Positions 44,895 to 56,500 of a stretch of 64,000 bases of DNA are shown here, in pieces. The stretch lies in contig JAYJMM010000086.1 of NCBI GenBank assembly GCA_037349105.1, forward strand, positions 1,423,501 through 1,487,500. The letters are read 5' to 3'. Every line of letters starts with the position of its first letter. Positions within the stretch are counted from its first letter, which is position 1. A model generated the notes under the pieces. That model did no database searches, was not told the DNA's origin, and saw only the letters and a list, made by a program, of their open reading frames with translations. This DNA comes from Limnomonas spitsbergensis (Eukaryota > Chlorophyta > Chlorophyceae > Chlamydomonadales). Made by a program: the position numbers and the translations under genes.

Positions 44895-45472
44895 TACATC
44901 CCAGCCTTGGGCACACCAGCTATCCAGCCTCACCCTTCACATCCCTCTACACACCCTCCTCAGGCACACCAGCTATCCAGCCTCACCCGCCAGGGTCTGC
45001 GCCGCATTAGCAGCCATGGTGGCCGTGGCTGCCCGCGTGCCCCCGCCCATCATGGTGCTCGCCGCATCCATGGGGTTCATCTCTAGCGTGCGCTTCTTGA
45101 ACTTGTCCACCTCTAGCGCCGCCAGCACGTACAGCTTCTTCACCCGCATCGGGTGCACCTTGAGGGCGGCGCTCTGAGGGCAGGCGGGGGAGTGGGCATA
45201 GCCAGCACGCCGTCAGATCAGACCAGCCCAGGTCTTCCCCCAACACATCCATACCTTTCCAAAACCAGGATAAAGGAGAAATTCGCGGTGCACTTTTTTA
45301 CAAACGTGGCCACCCACGAGAGTAGTCTTGCACCTGCGGTGCACCTCTCGGAGTCATAGTCAGTCAAAAGTCCAGCGTGGAATGAAGTAGTGTACCCTCA
45401 ATTGGTCACACTGAAAGCGCGCAGCATGCAGCCATGCGGGTCCATGAGGCGGAACGTGCTATGCGAGGGATT

Positions 45473-45690
45473 GGTGACAATCAGTGTTTAATTCAGTGCG
45501 CGCCATCCCAGCTTGGGCGGGGATGGCCGGGCGGCTACTTTTGGGGCCGATGGGGGACCCAACCTTGACAGGCCCATCCTGTGGCCGGTGGCCCAAGCAG
45601 TAGGGCTTGATACACCACGAGCCTTCGGCCATAGGCCGTAAGGTAGCTGAGGCCTGTTTAATTTCAGTGATTAGCGTCATTGCTCCTGCG
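45473..45690. repeat. Dispersed MITE-like repeat, copy (also 56139-56356)
   Basis: It begins CAGTGTTTAATTCAGTGCGCG, contains GGGGGACCCAACCTTGACAGG and GGTGGCCCAAGCAGTAGGGC, and ends GCCTGTTTAATTTCAGTG. It lies in an IFT121 intron. Confidence 0.7.
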
Positions 45691-45779
45691 GATGGCCCGT
45701 TAGCAGCCCGGCGGCCTTGGTGTCATCGCTTAAGCTTCAGCTCTTACGGTCCTATGCCACCTGCCTTGCATGCCCCTGC

Positions 45780-45955
45780 CTTCAGCGTCAGGTCTGCCAG
45801 CAGCTTGACGGCCTCCATGTGGTGGTATAGGGATAAATGTTACATGCCTATATATGCCCATAAGTGTGACATAGTGCATGGCTCAAGGTATCATGTCCCA
45901 CACCTTCTGTCAGGTTCTTCATCAGCTTGGCCGCCTCCATGTGGTGGTTCAGGGA
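45780..45955. repeat. Duplicated donor edge of an IFT121 exon (also 56446-56621)
   Basis: Read on the minus strand, the exon end HHTEAAKLLTDLAQK plus donor recurs twice downstream in the intron as diverged copies (HHMEAAKLMKNLTE near 45910-45950; HHMEAVKLLADLTLK near 45785-45828). Confidence 0.8.
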
Positions 45956-46499
45956 TTAGGACTACATGCCGCACTTCATGTCCGCAGCATTCGTTTTCCC
46001 CACACCTTCTGCGCCAAGTCCGTAAGCAGCTTGGCCGCCTCCGTGTGGTGGTTGGCCTTGCGGTATAGCTCGATGGCCTCCAGAAACTTCTCCTTCTCCA
46101 GCAGGTGGTTGGCGTACTTGCCCAGCAGGCCCTCGATCTGCGGGAAGTTGTGCTGCTGAGCCAGCGTGACGGCCTGGTCCCACTGGTTCAGCAGCACGCA
46201 GCAATCAATGGCCTTCTTGGTGTCGCCGGCCTGCGCGGCACGGACAGGGGAGTGGGGATCAATGCTGAGTCACTGATCAATGCTGAGTCATTGATCAATG
46301 CTGAGTCGGTGATAAATGCTGAATCAGCGCACCTTGAGGAAGGCTGCCACGCCCTCATTGCACAGCCCCACGCTCTGGAATTTCTCCCCGACACTGTTGA
46401 GCAGCTGGCTACCGTCGGGCAGTGCGTCCATGAGGCGGCCCAGGGCCGTGAAGTCCTCCAGCGCATAGAAGCATTCCACAAGCATCTCGCTGCTCTTGG

Positions 46500-46800
46500 C
46501 CTGCGGGCGCAGAGTTAAGGGTTTAGGATATAGTGCACTCCTCAAGCATCTCGCTGTTCTTGGCCTGAGGGTCAAGAGTTTAGGATATAGTGCACTCCAC
46601 CAGCATCTCGGTGCTCTTGGCCTGAGGCGGGAGTGATGGTTCAGGGTTTTACATTTAGTGCACTCAACCAGCACCTCACTCCCATTGGCCTGAGGGGGGT
46701 AGCCTTTGTTCAGGGCTTTATATTTTATGCACTCAACCAGCACCTCCGTCTCTCTGTCCAAAGGGTGAAGGGTTTTGAATTTATGGCACCTGACCAGCAT
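46500..46800. repeat. Fivefold duplicated acceptor edge of an IFT121 exon (also 57166-57466)
   Basis: Upstream (minus strand) of the exon that begins AKSSEMLVECFY, units of about 60-68 bp repeat the acceptor and exon start. Each has a CCTAAAC- or CCTGAAC-like tract, CAGGCCAA and GAG(A/G)TGCTGGTGGAGTGC. Divergence increases with distance. Confidence 0.85.
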
Positions 46801-47384
46801 CTCTCACTGCTCTCAACCCTTAGGAGGACAGGGAGGCAAGCAGGATCACCATTCAGCTGCAGGACAGAGAAGGAGGTAGACAAGGCGGGAGCTGTAGGAC
46901 TGCCGAGGAATCAGGCAGGCATGCACTAGGGTTCGACACTGAGACAATGTATCTCTAGGGTCCCTCTCCGCAGCAATGAATGGGACTGGAAATCCTGCGC
47001 GCCTTAAGCCCCACCGGGGAGTGCCCCCCAGACCCCCAAGCAAGGGGGCTTGGGCGCCTCACCGCACCCCTTTACCCCCACCCCCACCCCGGAGGCTTCG
47101 CCACGGCGTTTGCCCATTTTCATTCCCCCCCACTTTTGCACACCAGATCGAATTTGAATGGAATCCAGGATACCAGTATGACAAGAGGAATCCCTGCCTT
47201 GGTGCCCAGCACCAGGATCAGGGGGGTGCAAATAACGGTCCTTACCGTGGCTGACTTATGCAGCTGAATTTCAGCCACCGTAATTCAAGGCAAATTCAGC
47301 TATTTTTACCAGTCCCGTACGGCGTAATTGCACAGCACTGACCAGGGATTCTCTACGTCCTGCTCGGGTCACCGCCAGTGTTTC

Positions 47385-47590
47385 TTTTCTCTTGACTCAG
47401 CTACATGCCAGCTACATGTCAGCTAGACTCCAGTCTCCGGCTGGAAGCCTCGGGTAAGGCCAGCTTTGTTGTTTGGGCTGCCGGCCGGTCCAGATTTGGT
47501 CCCAACTGGCCCTCTGGGTCCAGGTTTGGTCCTGATCTGCCCTTTTGCAGCTGCGGGGCGGCCTGCCAATGGCAAAAAAAAACCGCTGCC
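47385..47590. repeat. Dispersed MITE-like repeat, copy (also 58051-58256)
   Basis: It begins CAGTGTTTCTTTTCTCTTG with two CAGCTACATG units. It then has GGCCGGTCCAGATTTGGTCCC, duplicated in part as CAGGTTTGGTCCTGATC. Confidence 0.65.
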
Positions 47591-49244
47591 ATATTTGCTT
47601 CCCGCCTGTGCATACTACGGCACCCCTGCTGTGGACACCTACACCCTAAACCCAAATCTATGCTGCCCACCTGGCAAAATAAACCTAAGCACTTGTCCCT
47701 ACCACCTTTGGGGATGACTTTCCACCTGGACAAAACAAATGCTATCTCACCAAAAACCCATCATGATTTCCTACCAGCATAAACCCATCATATAATCCAT
47801 CACAATTATCTCTGCTACGCCTGGGGGTTCCTTCCCACCTGTGCGTAGTACTGCGCCGCCTTTGCCCACTTGTGCCGGTCGCTGTAATACTGCCCGATCT
47901 TGTTCCAGGCGTTGACCAGCTGCGAGTCGTCACCGCTGGTCTCCTTGATGAGCTTCTCCACCTTGAACCAGTCGCCTACAGGAAGCCAAAGGGGGTGGAC
48001 ATAACGGTACAAGACAGGAGGGGGTGCAGCCATGAAGGAGTGCAACGTGTGGTCATAAGGACAGGAAAGGCGCTGGTCTCCTGGATAAGCTTCTCCACCT
48101 TGAACCAGTCGCGTTCGAGAGTTTGAGGAGCCAAAGGAGAGAGGGCATTGCTGTGAGTGACATGGAGGACATGCGGAGCCTAGTTTACGGTTTTAGGGAT
48201 GAGGAGGGGATGCAGGAAGTGTGAACGAGTGCAATGTGACATCACAAGGACAGGTCAGGCGCTGGTGACAATGAAGCAAATGATTGTGTGTGACGATGAA
48301 TGGGTGACAATGGAGCGTATGAGTGCAACGTGAGCTCAAGAGGACAGGTTGAGCCAGGGCAGGGCCAGGGTTCGGCCAGCTGGCCAGTGTATGCCAGCTG
48401 GCCAAGGGCACTGTTTTGCCGTCGTGCGTGGGTGACACATGGATGAGTGAGTGCAATGTGAGGTCATGAAGGCAGGTCGAGGTGTCAAGTGTCTCATCAT
48501 GATGGGGTCAGATTTCTCCTCTGGGGCAAACCCCGAAATCTGTACCCCTCGGCTCTCACTAAACATTAGAGTGCAAGCTGCACAGATGTTAAGCATGCAG
48601 AGGGACCAAGTCAGCAGAGCATGTTTTCTCACAGGCCAGGGCATGTAGAGGGAGGGACAAGGGAGGGGGGAAGAAGAAAACCCGCCTGTACTAAACAATT
48701 TCCATTACTTCAAAAACGTACAGTTCCTGATCCGGGACCCTTACCCAGCCTCATCCGCATGTCGATGGCCAGATCCGGTCGATCCATCTTGTGGTACAGC
48801 TGCTCCGCCTCATCAAAGCGCTTGAAGTACACGGCCACCTCAGCACGCTGCTTGGCCTTGTCGGCCAGCTTCTGGAGGTGCTTGACGCATTGGATGCCCT
48901 GCTCAAGAACAAGCCAGGCACACGCAGCTCAGGGTACAGCCATACAGGCATGTGGAGCACAGGATCATTGCACCGTACATTTGGGTCATTTAGGCATACG
49001 GAGAACATGGAGGTTATGGATCTCAGCCCCTCTATTTGGGCCGGGCGGCCTTCATTTGAGCCGGGCAGGCATGCAGAGATCAGGATCAAAGCGCCGTCCT
49101 GACAGCCAAGATCGACACATCCTCCCCAGCAGCACAAAGCGTCAAAGCACCTGACCAGAACCTCCAAGTTTATCGGGCCCGCTTTACTGAACCTCTTGAC
49201 TGGGATAAGGCGCATGGAGGAAGTTGTCAGGGTTTGTAGACGGG

Positions 49245-49350
49245 CCCTCCACCAAGGTGCTAGCAGTACTAGGCTGTACCTCCACCACGGTGCTAGCAGT
49301 ACAAGCTGTACTTCCACCACAGTGCTAGCAGTACTAGGCTGTACCTTCAC
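49245..49350. repeat. Three 33-bp units in IFT121 intron (also 59911-60016)
   Basis: Units built on GGTGCTAGCAGTACTAGGCT and GTACCTCCACCAC repeat three times. Confidence 0.8.
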
Positions 49351-50077
49351 CACTGGCGCACCCAACAAGCGTATGACTCCTCCTATCATCGCCACCATGG
49401 TGGCCTGCACCCACTGCTACGGCTGAAAGGGAGGCTCGTTTACTTGAATCATGCCTCAGGGTGTGTTATTCATTTATTTAGTGTCTCCCCTGCACACTTG
49501 CTTGCCCAACCTGGCAGCCGGCACAGGGCACAAACACCGTGTCAGCCACCCAAAACCCTAACCCCAAAACCCTACCTGGTAGTCGGCACAGCGCACAAAC
49601 GCCTTGTCAGCCATCATGAAGTCCAGCTGCTCCAGAGCATGCTCTGCCAGGATGCGCCACAGCCGCGGGTGGCTGTTGGAGTCCACAAAGGAGTACGCGT
49701 CGTCCATGCTGGTGGCCTTGAGCAGGTCCCGTGTATCTCTGAAGGCAGCACAGCGCGAGACCTCAACCAATGCTTCATTTTTCTTGGCTCAGCTCAGCTA
49801 CATTTCAGCTATGGACTAAGACTGGATCCTGTTAGTCGATGTGTGACAGAATGTATGCCAGTGTGCCCAGACCCTGGCCCTGGACTGCGTAATTCACACC
49901 AGCAACAGGTGTTCCACACCATCACGTGTCACGGCTGTCTATTTGTCATCGGGTTATTCTCACCTGGGTGGGTTGTCTCTGAGTGTGCACGTGTGGGGGA
50001 GAAACAGTAATGCCAATTTCGAACCAATAAAGCAAATTTGTGACACCACACCACCCTGTCCTGCACTCCTGATCTTG

Positions 50078-51901
50078 ATGACCACCGTTATCAGAGCTGG
50101 CACACCCAGCGATCTGGATGCCATTGTGCAGTATAATGTAGCCATGGCCATGGAGACAGAAAAACTGGCTTTGACACTCCCCATCATAACAGCTGGTGTG
50201 CGCAAAGTGCTCATGGGGGAGGCCTCTGGAGCAGAATATTACGTGGCAGAGCGGGACTCGGAAGTCGCAGGCCAACTGATGGTGAGCATGCATTCATTTT
50301 GATGCACGTGCGAGCTGACTTGATATCCAGATCTAGATCCTCTTGCTCAATTTGTGTTCTGTAAGGTCATTGACCTTCGAGCATTCCATGCGCCTCCTGA
50401 TGGCATGGCACGCATGCATGGCTGAAGTAATTGCTGCGGTTCTCATCAAGCTCACTTGATGATGAAGGAAGGCAAAGCCTTCAACTAATCAAGTATCACA
50501 TACCAGAGGAATGCATGGTGCATTTTATTGTGTGTGGTTTTGCTGAACAAATGTCGTGTAATTATCGCATGGTGTATCTCCATTACTGCATGTAGATAAC
50601 CAAGGAGTGGTCTGATTGTAAGTTTGTCTTGGCCGTCCTGATCAACCGAAGCGGCACTTGAGCTACGAATTGACATCAAGACGTGCTTCAGGGCGGTGCA
50701 AGGAGATCCATTGGGTGCAGTCGGTGTATGTTGCACCAAAGTTCCGGAAGCAGGTGAATAAGCGAGAGATGGACAATTTAATCCAAAGCTTGCCTGAACC
50801 AGTCATATGGTCAGATCTGGCTAGACTGCAGCACTCATGATGGCCCAAACTTATCCGTCAACGCTAGGCTGGTTGTAGCACATGCACATCAGTTGATTGA
50901 CCAAAAACATTCTACATCTATATCGCTATTTGGTCCGTCATGCAGGTCCCATTTACTGAAGTCGTGCAGGTCCCATTTACCTAAGTTACTGAACGTGCCT
51001 GTGGCTTCAGGGGATCTTTAAGATGCTGTATGAGCATGCTCGACAGAATGCTGAACAGCATGATGCTGCTGGTCTGAGGCTGTACGCAGATGATCACAAC
51101 AAGTCAGCTCATGCAACGGTAAGTGATTCCTAAATCTGTTTTGTTCTGTTGGGCTTCTTTCTGATGACCTGCCATTGACCCCTCCTGGACTGTCGCAGTA
51201 CGAGAAGCTGGGCATGACGTCTCATTATAAGGTAACTGATAGTGGGGAAGCCAGTTTTATTTTAGCAAGCTTCAGATACGCCTAGGCTACATCTTGGACC
51301 GCGGCCGAGGGGGGATGTTGCAGCATGCCCTGCTGCTTCAGCCACCGGCCGTAGGACGGTCAAAGTTTTGTCCCAACCGGGCCAGTGGTGGCCGCCCGGC
51401 GGTCTGGTGTGCACTGTAATGCGTTGCTTATGTAAGAACTGGATATCTTAATGCTTATGGTTTAGACAGTGCTAGCTAAGATGCATGCCGGAGAATCGGG
51501 CCAGGAAAACAAAGGCCTTGCAATCGATCACAGTGAAACAGTAACGCGGACAATATTCAAAACGCTGAACTCCCGAGTAGCAGGGAATCTTTCATGCCTG
51601 TGGCGGCTTTCCATGGGCTTTCAGGTCTGAGAATAGACTGGATTTTCATCAAAATTCCAGTTTGTTAATCTCATCACTGGAATTTGGACACATACAGGAT
51701 ATCCTGTAAGTTACTCAAAGAAACCAGGGGATAAAAGTACTAAAGAAAACCTCTGATAGAAAAACTGAAGGAAACAGTTAGCCTGCACTCAAGCACTTGC
51801 ATAATCTGTCATGAAATGCTCGGTGCTGACACGGTACTTGTGTTCCTGTCCAGGTTTACGAAGACATGTTCCCAGTGGCGCCATCTCCAAACGAAGCATA
51901 A
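50078..51901 (+). CDS. GNAT-family N-acetyltransferase, copy 2 (6 exons)
   Basis: Exons 50078-50281, 50596-50617, 50692-50753, 51011-51118, 51199-51231 and 51854-51901 encode the same 158 residues as copy 1 except that the helix after GIFKMLYEHARQNA has Glu where copy 1 has Val (codon GAA versus GTA; base 51054 versus 40388). It carries only the last 264 bp of the original upstream region before the duplication junction, beyond which lies IFT121 copy 1 instead of OAT. If the promoter is shared with OAT or extends further, this copy may be expressed differently. Confidence 0.87.
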
Positions 51902-53565
51902 GGAGTCCTTGGGGGGCCGGCTTGAGCGATCAGCAGCTATTCTCTTCTGACCATGTGCAGAGTCTGGCTGGCTGGTAGCACAACAATGTTTGTTTCAGTG
52001 CGCAGGAAACTGGGGGGTACCTTCAGAGTGTGCGTGATCAAAAGGGCCTGCCTGCCCCAGTCCACAATCCATTTGTTACGAACATAATACAATGCTATGA
52101 CAAAATAAACTCCAATCCCATTTAGCCCCCCTTCAGTCCTGCTGAGGCATTTCCACTTCAGGAAGTCATGAGCAACGGCCCCTGACACCTCCCCGTCATC
52201 AATATTAGAGCAAAATACAATGGGCCAAAACAGGACATAAAGGATGTGTGCTGTGTGTCATCGATAAAACGGCCCAAATGCCTGGTGAGAAGCTGGGAAC
52301 TCTGGTAGCCGCCTTAAACACTCTAGGCGGGGTAGGCCACCTGGGCAGGCCGCATGTCAGCCACCCAGGCCTCGTACCTGAAAATCAGCGGTCAGCTACA
52401 AGCCTGAGCTATGCCCTATGACGAGCCTTTACAGGGCACCCACGCGGTCGTACCTTTTTGAACAGGGCCCAGGGGTTCACTTAGACAAGCCTCAATTAAG
52501 GCTGTACCGGAAACTCTGGCTGTGAAGCTGCACGCGCCTAATGAAACAGTGGTAGCCAGCATGCCCCCATTACGCTGGTGTGTAACCCATGAAACATGAT
52601 TTGTAACTGCACAACGTTACGTGCGGACATACTCAAACCACACTGACCACGAGCAAACGGTCTTTCAGAGAGGTGTATGTGCTAGAAGGTTCGCGCCAAT
52701 CACATCGGGTCAACTCTCAAGGCGAAAATGCAGCATGGCCAGGCCCTCCACAGCGGCAGATTCTCTCTTTGAGCACACCTATGAGGACAACAGGAAATGT
52801 CCTTGCGCCCCTCCCATTTTGGGGGGGTCTGCCTCCGGTCGGTAAGGGGCCATAGTGTGTCCTTGATATTGGTGATTGCTATTGGTAAATCATGAAAAAC
52901 AAATGAGAGGTCGGTTTGAATGACCATTTTAAAAAGCACCCACAGGCCCCTGACCACAACCTGTTTGTTCCTGTCTTCACCCTCCTACCTGGTGTAGGTA
53001 GGCTCCTTTTGTCAGTGTCTGGAGTGTTTGCCTGTTTAAGTTCAAAAGTCCGGAGATTGTCAATTTGTATAAATCACAAAAAAAATACCATCTGGAACAC
53101 AGAGAATAGGAATGTTCCTTTCTTGCACCGGTGCTCAGCATTTGTCATTTGACATGTAGCTGCCTCAGAAGTAGTCAGAAGGCCCGTCTCAGCAAGTGAT
53201 CAAGCCATGGGGGCAACCTCGCGTTCAAGCAACGGTTATTCAACAGCTCGGTGGCATGTCAAATCACTATCAAAGCAATAAAGAGAGTGCGAAAATTGCT
53301 TATCACGAGTCAAACGCGCGGAAGCCCTACTCGAGAAAGAAGCATCAGCCAGACCCTCCTTTTACGGCAAATATGGCCAAGTTCGGCGACCGCCCGTCAG
53401 CCGCAAAAGCCCGATTGGGACCAAACATTGACCGGCTTACAACGTAGTGGCGGCCCAAGCTGCATGGCAGGCTATCCATTTGACCTCCGGCAGGGAGGTA
53501 GCCGAAATGCAGCTGCGCAGATGCTGATGAGCCACGAAAATATAAACGCCGCGCGCCATCAGATC

Positions 53566-56500
53566 TCAGTACATGTCGTCCTCCCCAATCCCCGGGTAGC
53601 GCCCGCCCGCGGACAAGCCCCGGTCCGCGCCGGCTCCGCTGCCCGAAGTACCCCCCTGTCTGGACTTATCGCCGAGCGGAGGCAGCATGGCATGACACAG
53701 GGGACAAGTGCTCCGCGACCGGATCTCAGAGCTGATCATGGAGTGCTTGCACGTCTTGCAGCGAACGACATTGCCGTCCTTGATGATCCGACCGGACGCG
53801 ACACACACCTGCAAGGCCAAGGGGGCAGATGCGGAAGGGCTCATGTGCGCGGTATGACTTGGTTTGAGAGGGGCTCGTTTGCCGCACAACTTGCCCCGAG
53901 AGGGGCTGGTTTGCGGCTCAACTTATTTTGAGGCGCGGTAACTTTGATGCAAAATCCCTGCCACAATCCTATACCGGTAGCCTAACATGTCTGAGATATT
54001 GCATGCAAGAAGGAAAGTGGAGAGAGTGGCCTCTGCTGAATGTCAGTCTGTGTGGGCTGCTGGGAGGACACTGCTGGGCAGCTGCTGCCGCTGGGCCGCT
54101 GCAAGACCAAACCTTGACCGGTCTTCAGCCCATGGAATAAGCACAGCAGGGCTTGCTGCACCAAGCTCTGCCACCAGCCAGCGGATTGTAACTGAAGCGC
54201 CCGAAAACCCCCCAGCATAGTGGCCGCAGCGTAGAGGAACACACTGAGGTGGACACTGGCCACGTTTAAGGGACCCTCATGTCCCCAACCAATACCTGAT
54301 CCTTAGAGCCACCCAGGTCTTCCAGCAGGGCGTCCACCGCAGGGTTCTTGCCCAAGCCCCCTTTCTTCGCCACCGTCTCGCGCAACGATCGTGGGTCTGC
54401 CGGCGGGTTCTTGAGGAATATGGACATGGCCAGGTCTGCGTAGCTCTCCTGCTGGTCGCCAGGAATGCTGGGCAGAGACTCAAGCTTGATGAATGCCTGG
54501 AGGGGAATCAAAGATTGAGGGTTTAGGGTTTATGACTCGAGCCTGATGAATTTCTGTTGGCTGATCGGTTGATGACACTAAAGCTTGAGCTTGGTTAGTA
54601 TCGGTTGGATTTAGGATGAATGACACAAACTTGGTAAATTACTATAGGAATTAGGGTTTATGACCTAAGTTTAATGAATTCCTGGCTGGGGAACAAGAGG
54701 CTGGGCGCCATCCTCCACATGGAGCTTCCTCAACTGTAGAGTGGCCATGTGGGTTGACCCCAGATACCGTCTCAGGCTGCCACAAAGCATCACACCCTCC
54801 ACCCCTTCCACACCCTAAACGCTTCTGCACACACCTTGCTGCCCAGTCTGAAGAACTCGCAGCCGAACCAACTTTTGGCGCCTTCAGCAAGGCTACCAGC
54901 TTAGGCACTCCTCTTGTTGGTCCTGTCTGGCCCTTGCAAAACAGACCTTTGGTCCGCCCCCCCCCCAAATCACCTTTTTGAGGTGGGGTTACCCAGGACG
55001 CCATGAATTCCCCACCATCGCCCACCTTGCTGCACTGTCCAAAGAACTTGTTGTAGAAGCAGGCCAGCGCCAGGAAGGAGTACACCTCCTGCGGGTCCAG
55101 AATATCCTCATAGTCCCGCAGGTGCAGCGCGGTCCTCATGGCCAAGTCCACGTTGCCAGAGTACAGCTGGCGGTGGGCCAGCAGCCAGAAGTGGTAGGCC
55201 TCTGCGCCGCGCCACGCGCTGTCAATGCCCTTCGAGTCGGCCATAGAGGCGGCCTCCAGAGTCATCAAGCCTGAAGTGCAAGCAGGAGGGGGGGCGGGGT
55301 CGGGATCAGCAGGTTTCAAAACATGACAAGAAAACCTCCGTTAAAACATCCGATACGGCCTCACCATCAAAAGCATTCTGGCCCCCCCTTCATACCTACC
55401 ATGCTTATGCCCAGATTTCTGTATGTAAGAAGGGGGTGCTCTATCCTTGGGCACATCAGCCAATCTACTTGCCTCACATATTTTGCTTGGCAATTAGCTC
55501 AACTGGTTAGAGCATAGTTCTCTTGAGCCTTAGGTTGCAGGTTCAAGTTCAGGATTGCCATACATCCCAGCCTTGGGCACACCAGCTATCCAGCCTCACC
55601 CTTCACATCCCTCTACACACCCTCCTCAGGCACACCAGCTATCCAGCCTCACCCGCCAGGGTCTGCGCCGCATTAGCAGCCATGGTGGCCGTGGCTGCCC
55701 GCGTGCCCCCGCCCATCATGGTGCTCGCCGCATCCATGGGGTTCATCTCTAGCGTGCGCTTCTTGAACTTGTCCACCTCTAGCGCCGCCAGCACGTACAG
55801 CTTCTTCACCCGCATCGGGTGCACCTTGAGGGCGGCGCTCTGAGGGCAGGCGGGGGAGTGGGCATAGCCAGCACGCCGTCAGATCAGACCAGCCCAGGTC
55901 TTCCCCCAACACATCCATACCTTTCCAAAACCAGGATAAAGGAGAAATTCGCGGTGCACTTTTTTACAAACGTGGCCACCCACGAGAGTAGTCTTGCACC
56001 TGCGGTGCACCTCTCGGAGTCATAGTCAGTCAAAAGTCCAGCGTGGAATGAAGTAGTGTACCCTCAATTGGTCACACTGAAAGCGCGCAGCATGCAGCCA
56101 TGCGGGTCCATGAGGCGGAACGTGCTATGCGAGGGATTGGTGACAATCAGTGTTTAATTCAGTGCGCGCCATCCCAGCTTGGGCGGGGATGGCCGGGCGG
56201 CTACTTTTGGGGCCGATGGGGGACCCAACCTTGACAGGCCCATCCTGTGGCCGGTGGCCCAAGCAGTAGGGCTTGATACACCACGAGCCTTCGGCCATAG
56301 GCCGTAAGGTAGCTGAGGCCTGTTTAATTTCAGTGATTAGCGTCATTGCTCCTGCGGATGGCCCGTTAGCAGCCCGGCGGCCTTGGTGTCATCGCTTAAG
56401 CTTCAGCTCTTACGGTCCTATGCCACCTGCCTTGCATGCCCCTGCCTTCAGCGTCAGGTCTGCCAGCAGCTTGACGGCCTCCATGTGGTGGTATAGGGAT

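Larger units (their letters stand above)
42900..49738 (-). pseudogene. IFT121/WDR35, 5'-truncated duplicate with nonsense codon
   Basis: It has the same exons as the 3' part of the intact gene, shifted by 10,666: 49738-49576, 48898-48745, 47975-47839, 46500-46333, 46230-46006, 45173-44987, 44604-44360, 43830-43630 and 43142-42900. The whole WD-repeat part and the promoter are missing. Upstream of 49738 lies the start of duplication copy 2, not IFT121 exons. In the penultimate exon codon TAC (Tyr, GDQQESYADLAMS) is TAA at 43774-43776, which would remove the C-terminal zinc-binding region of anything made. Splice sites and frame are otherwise intact, so loss of function is recent. Confidence 0.9.
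39148..49813. repeat. Segmental tandem duplication, copy 1 (10,666 bp)
   Basis: The sequence from GACTAAGACTGGATCCTG at 39148 to CAGCTATG at 49813 recurs in direct orientation, offset exactly 10,666, at 49814-60479. By eye I found only three substitutions: 40388 T / 51054 A, 43774 T / 54440 G and 48278 A / 58944 G; others may exist. It carries a whole GNAT gene and a 5'-truncated IFT121 gene. Confidence 0.97.
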
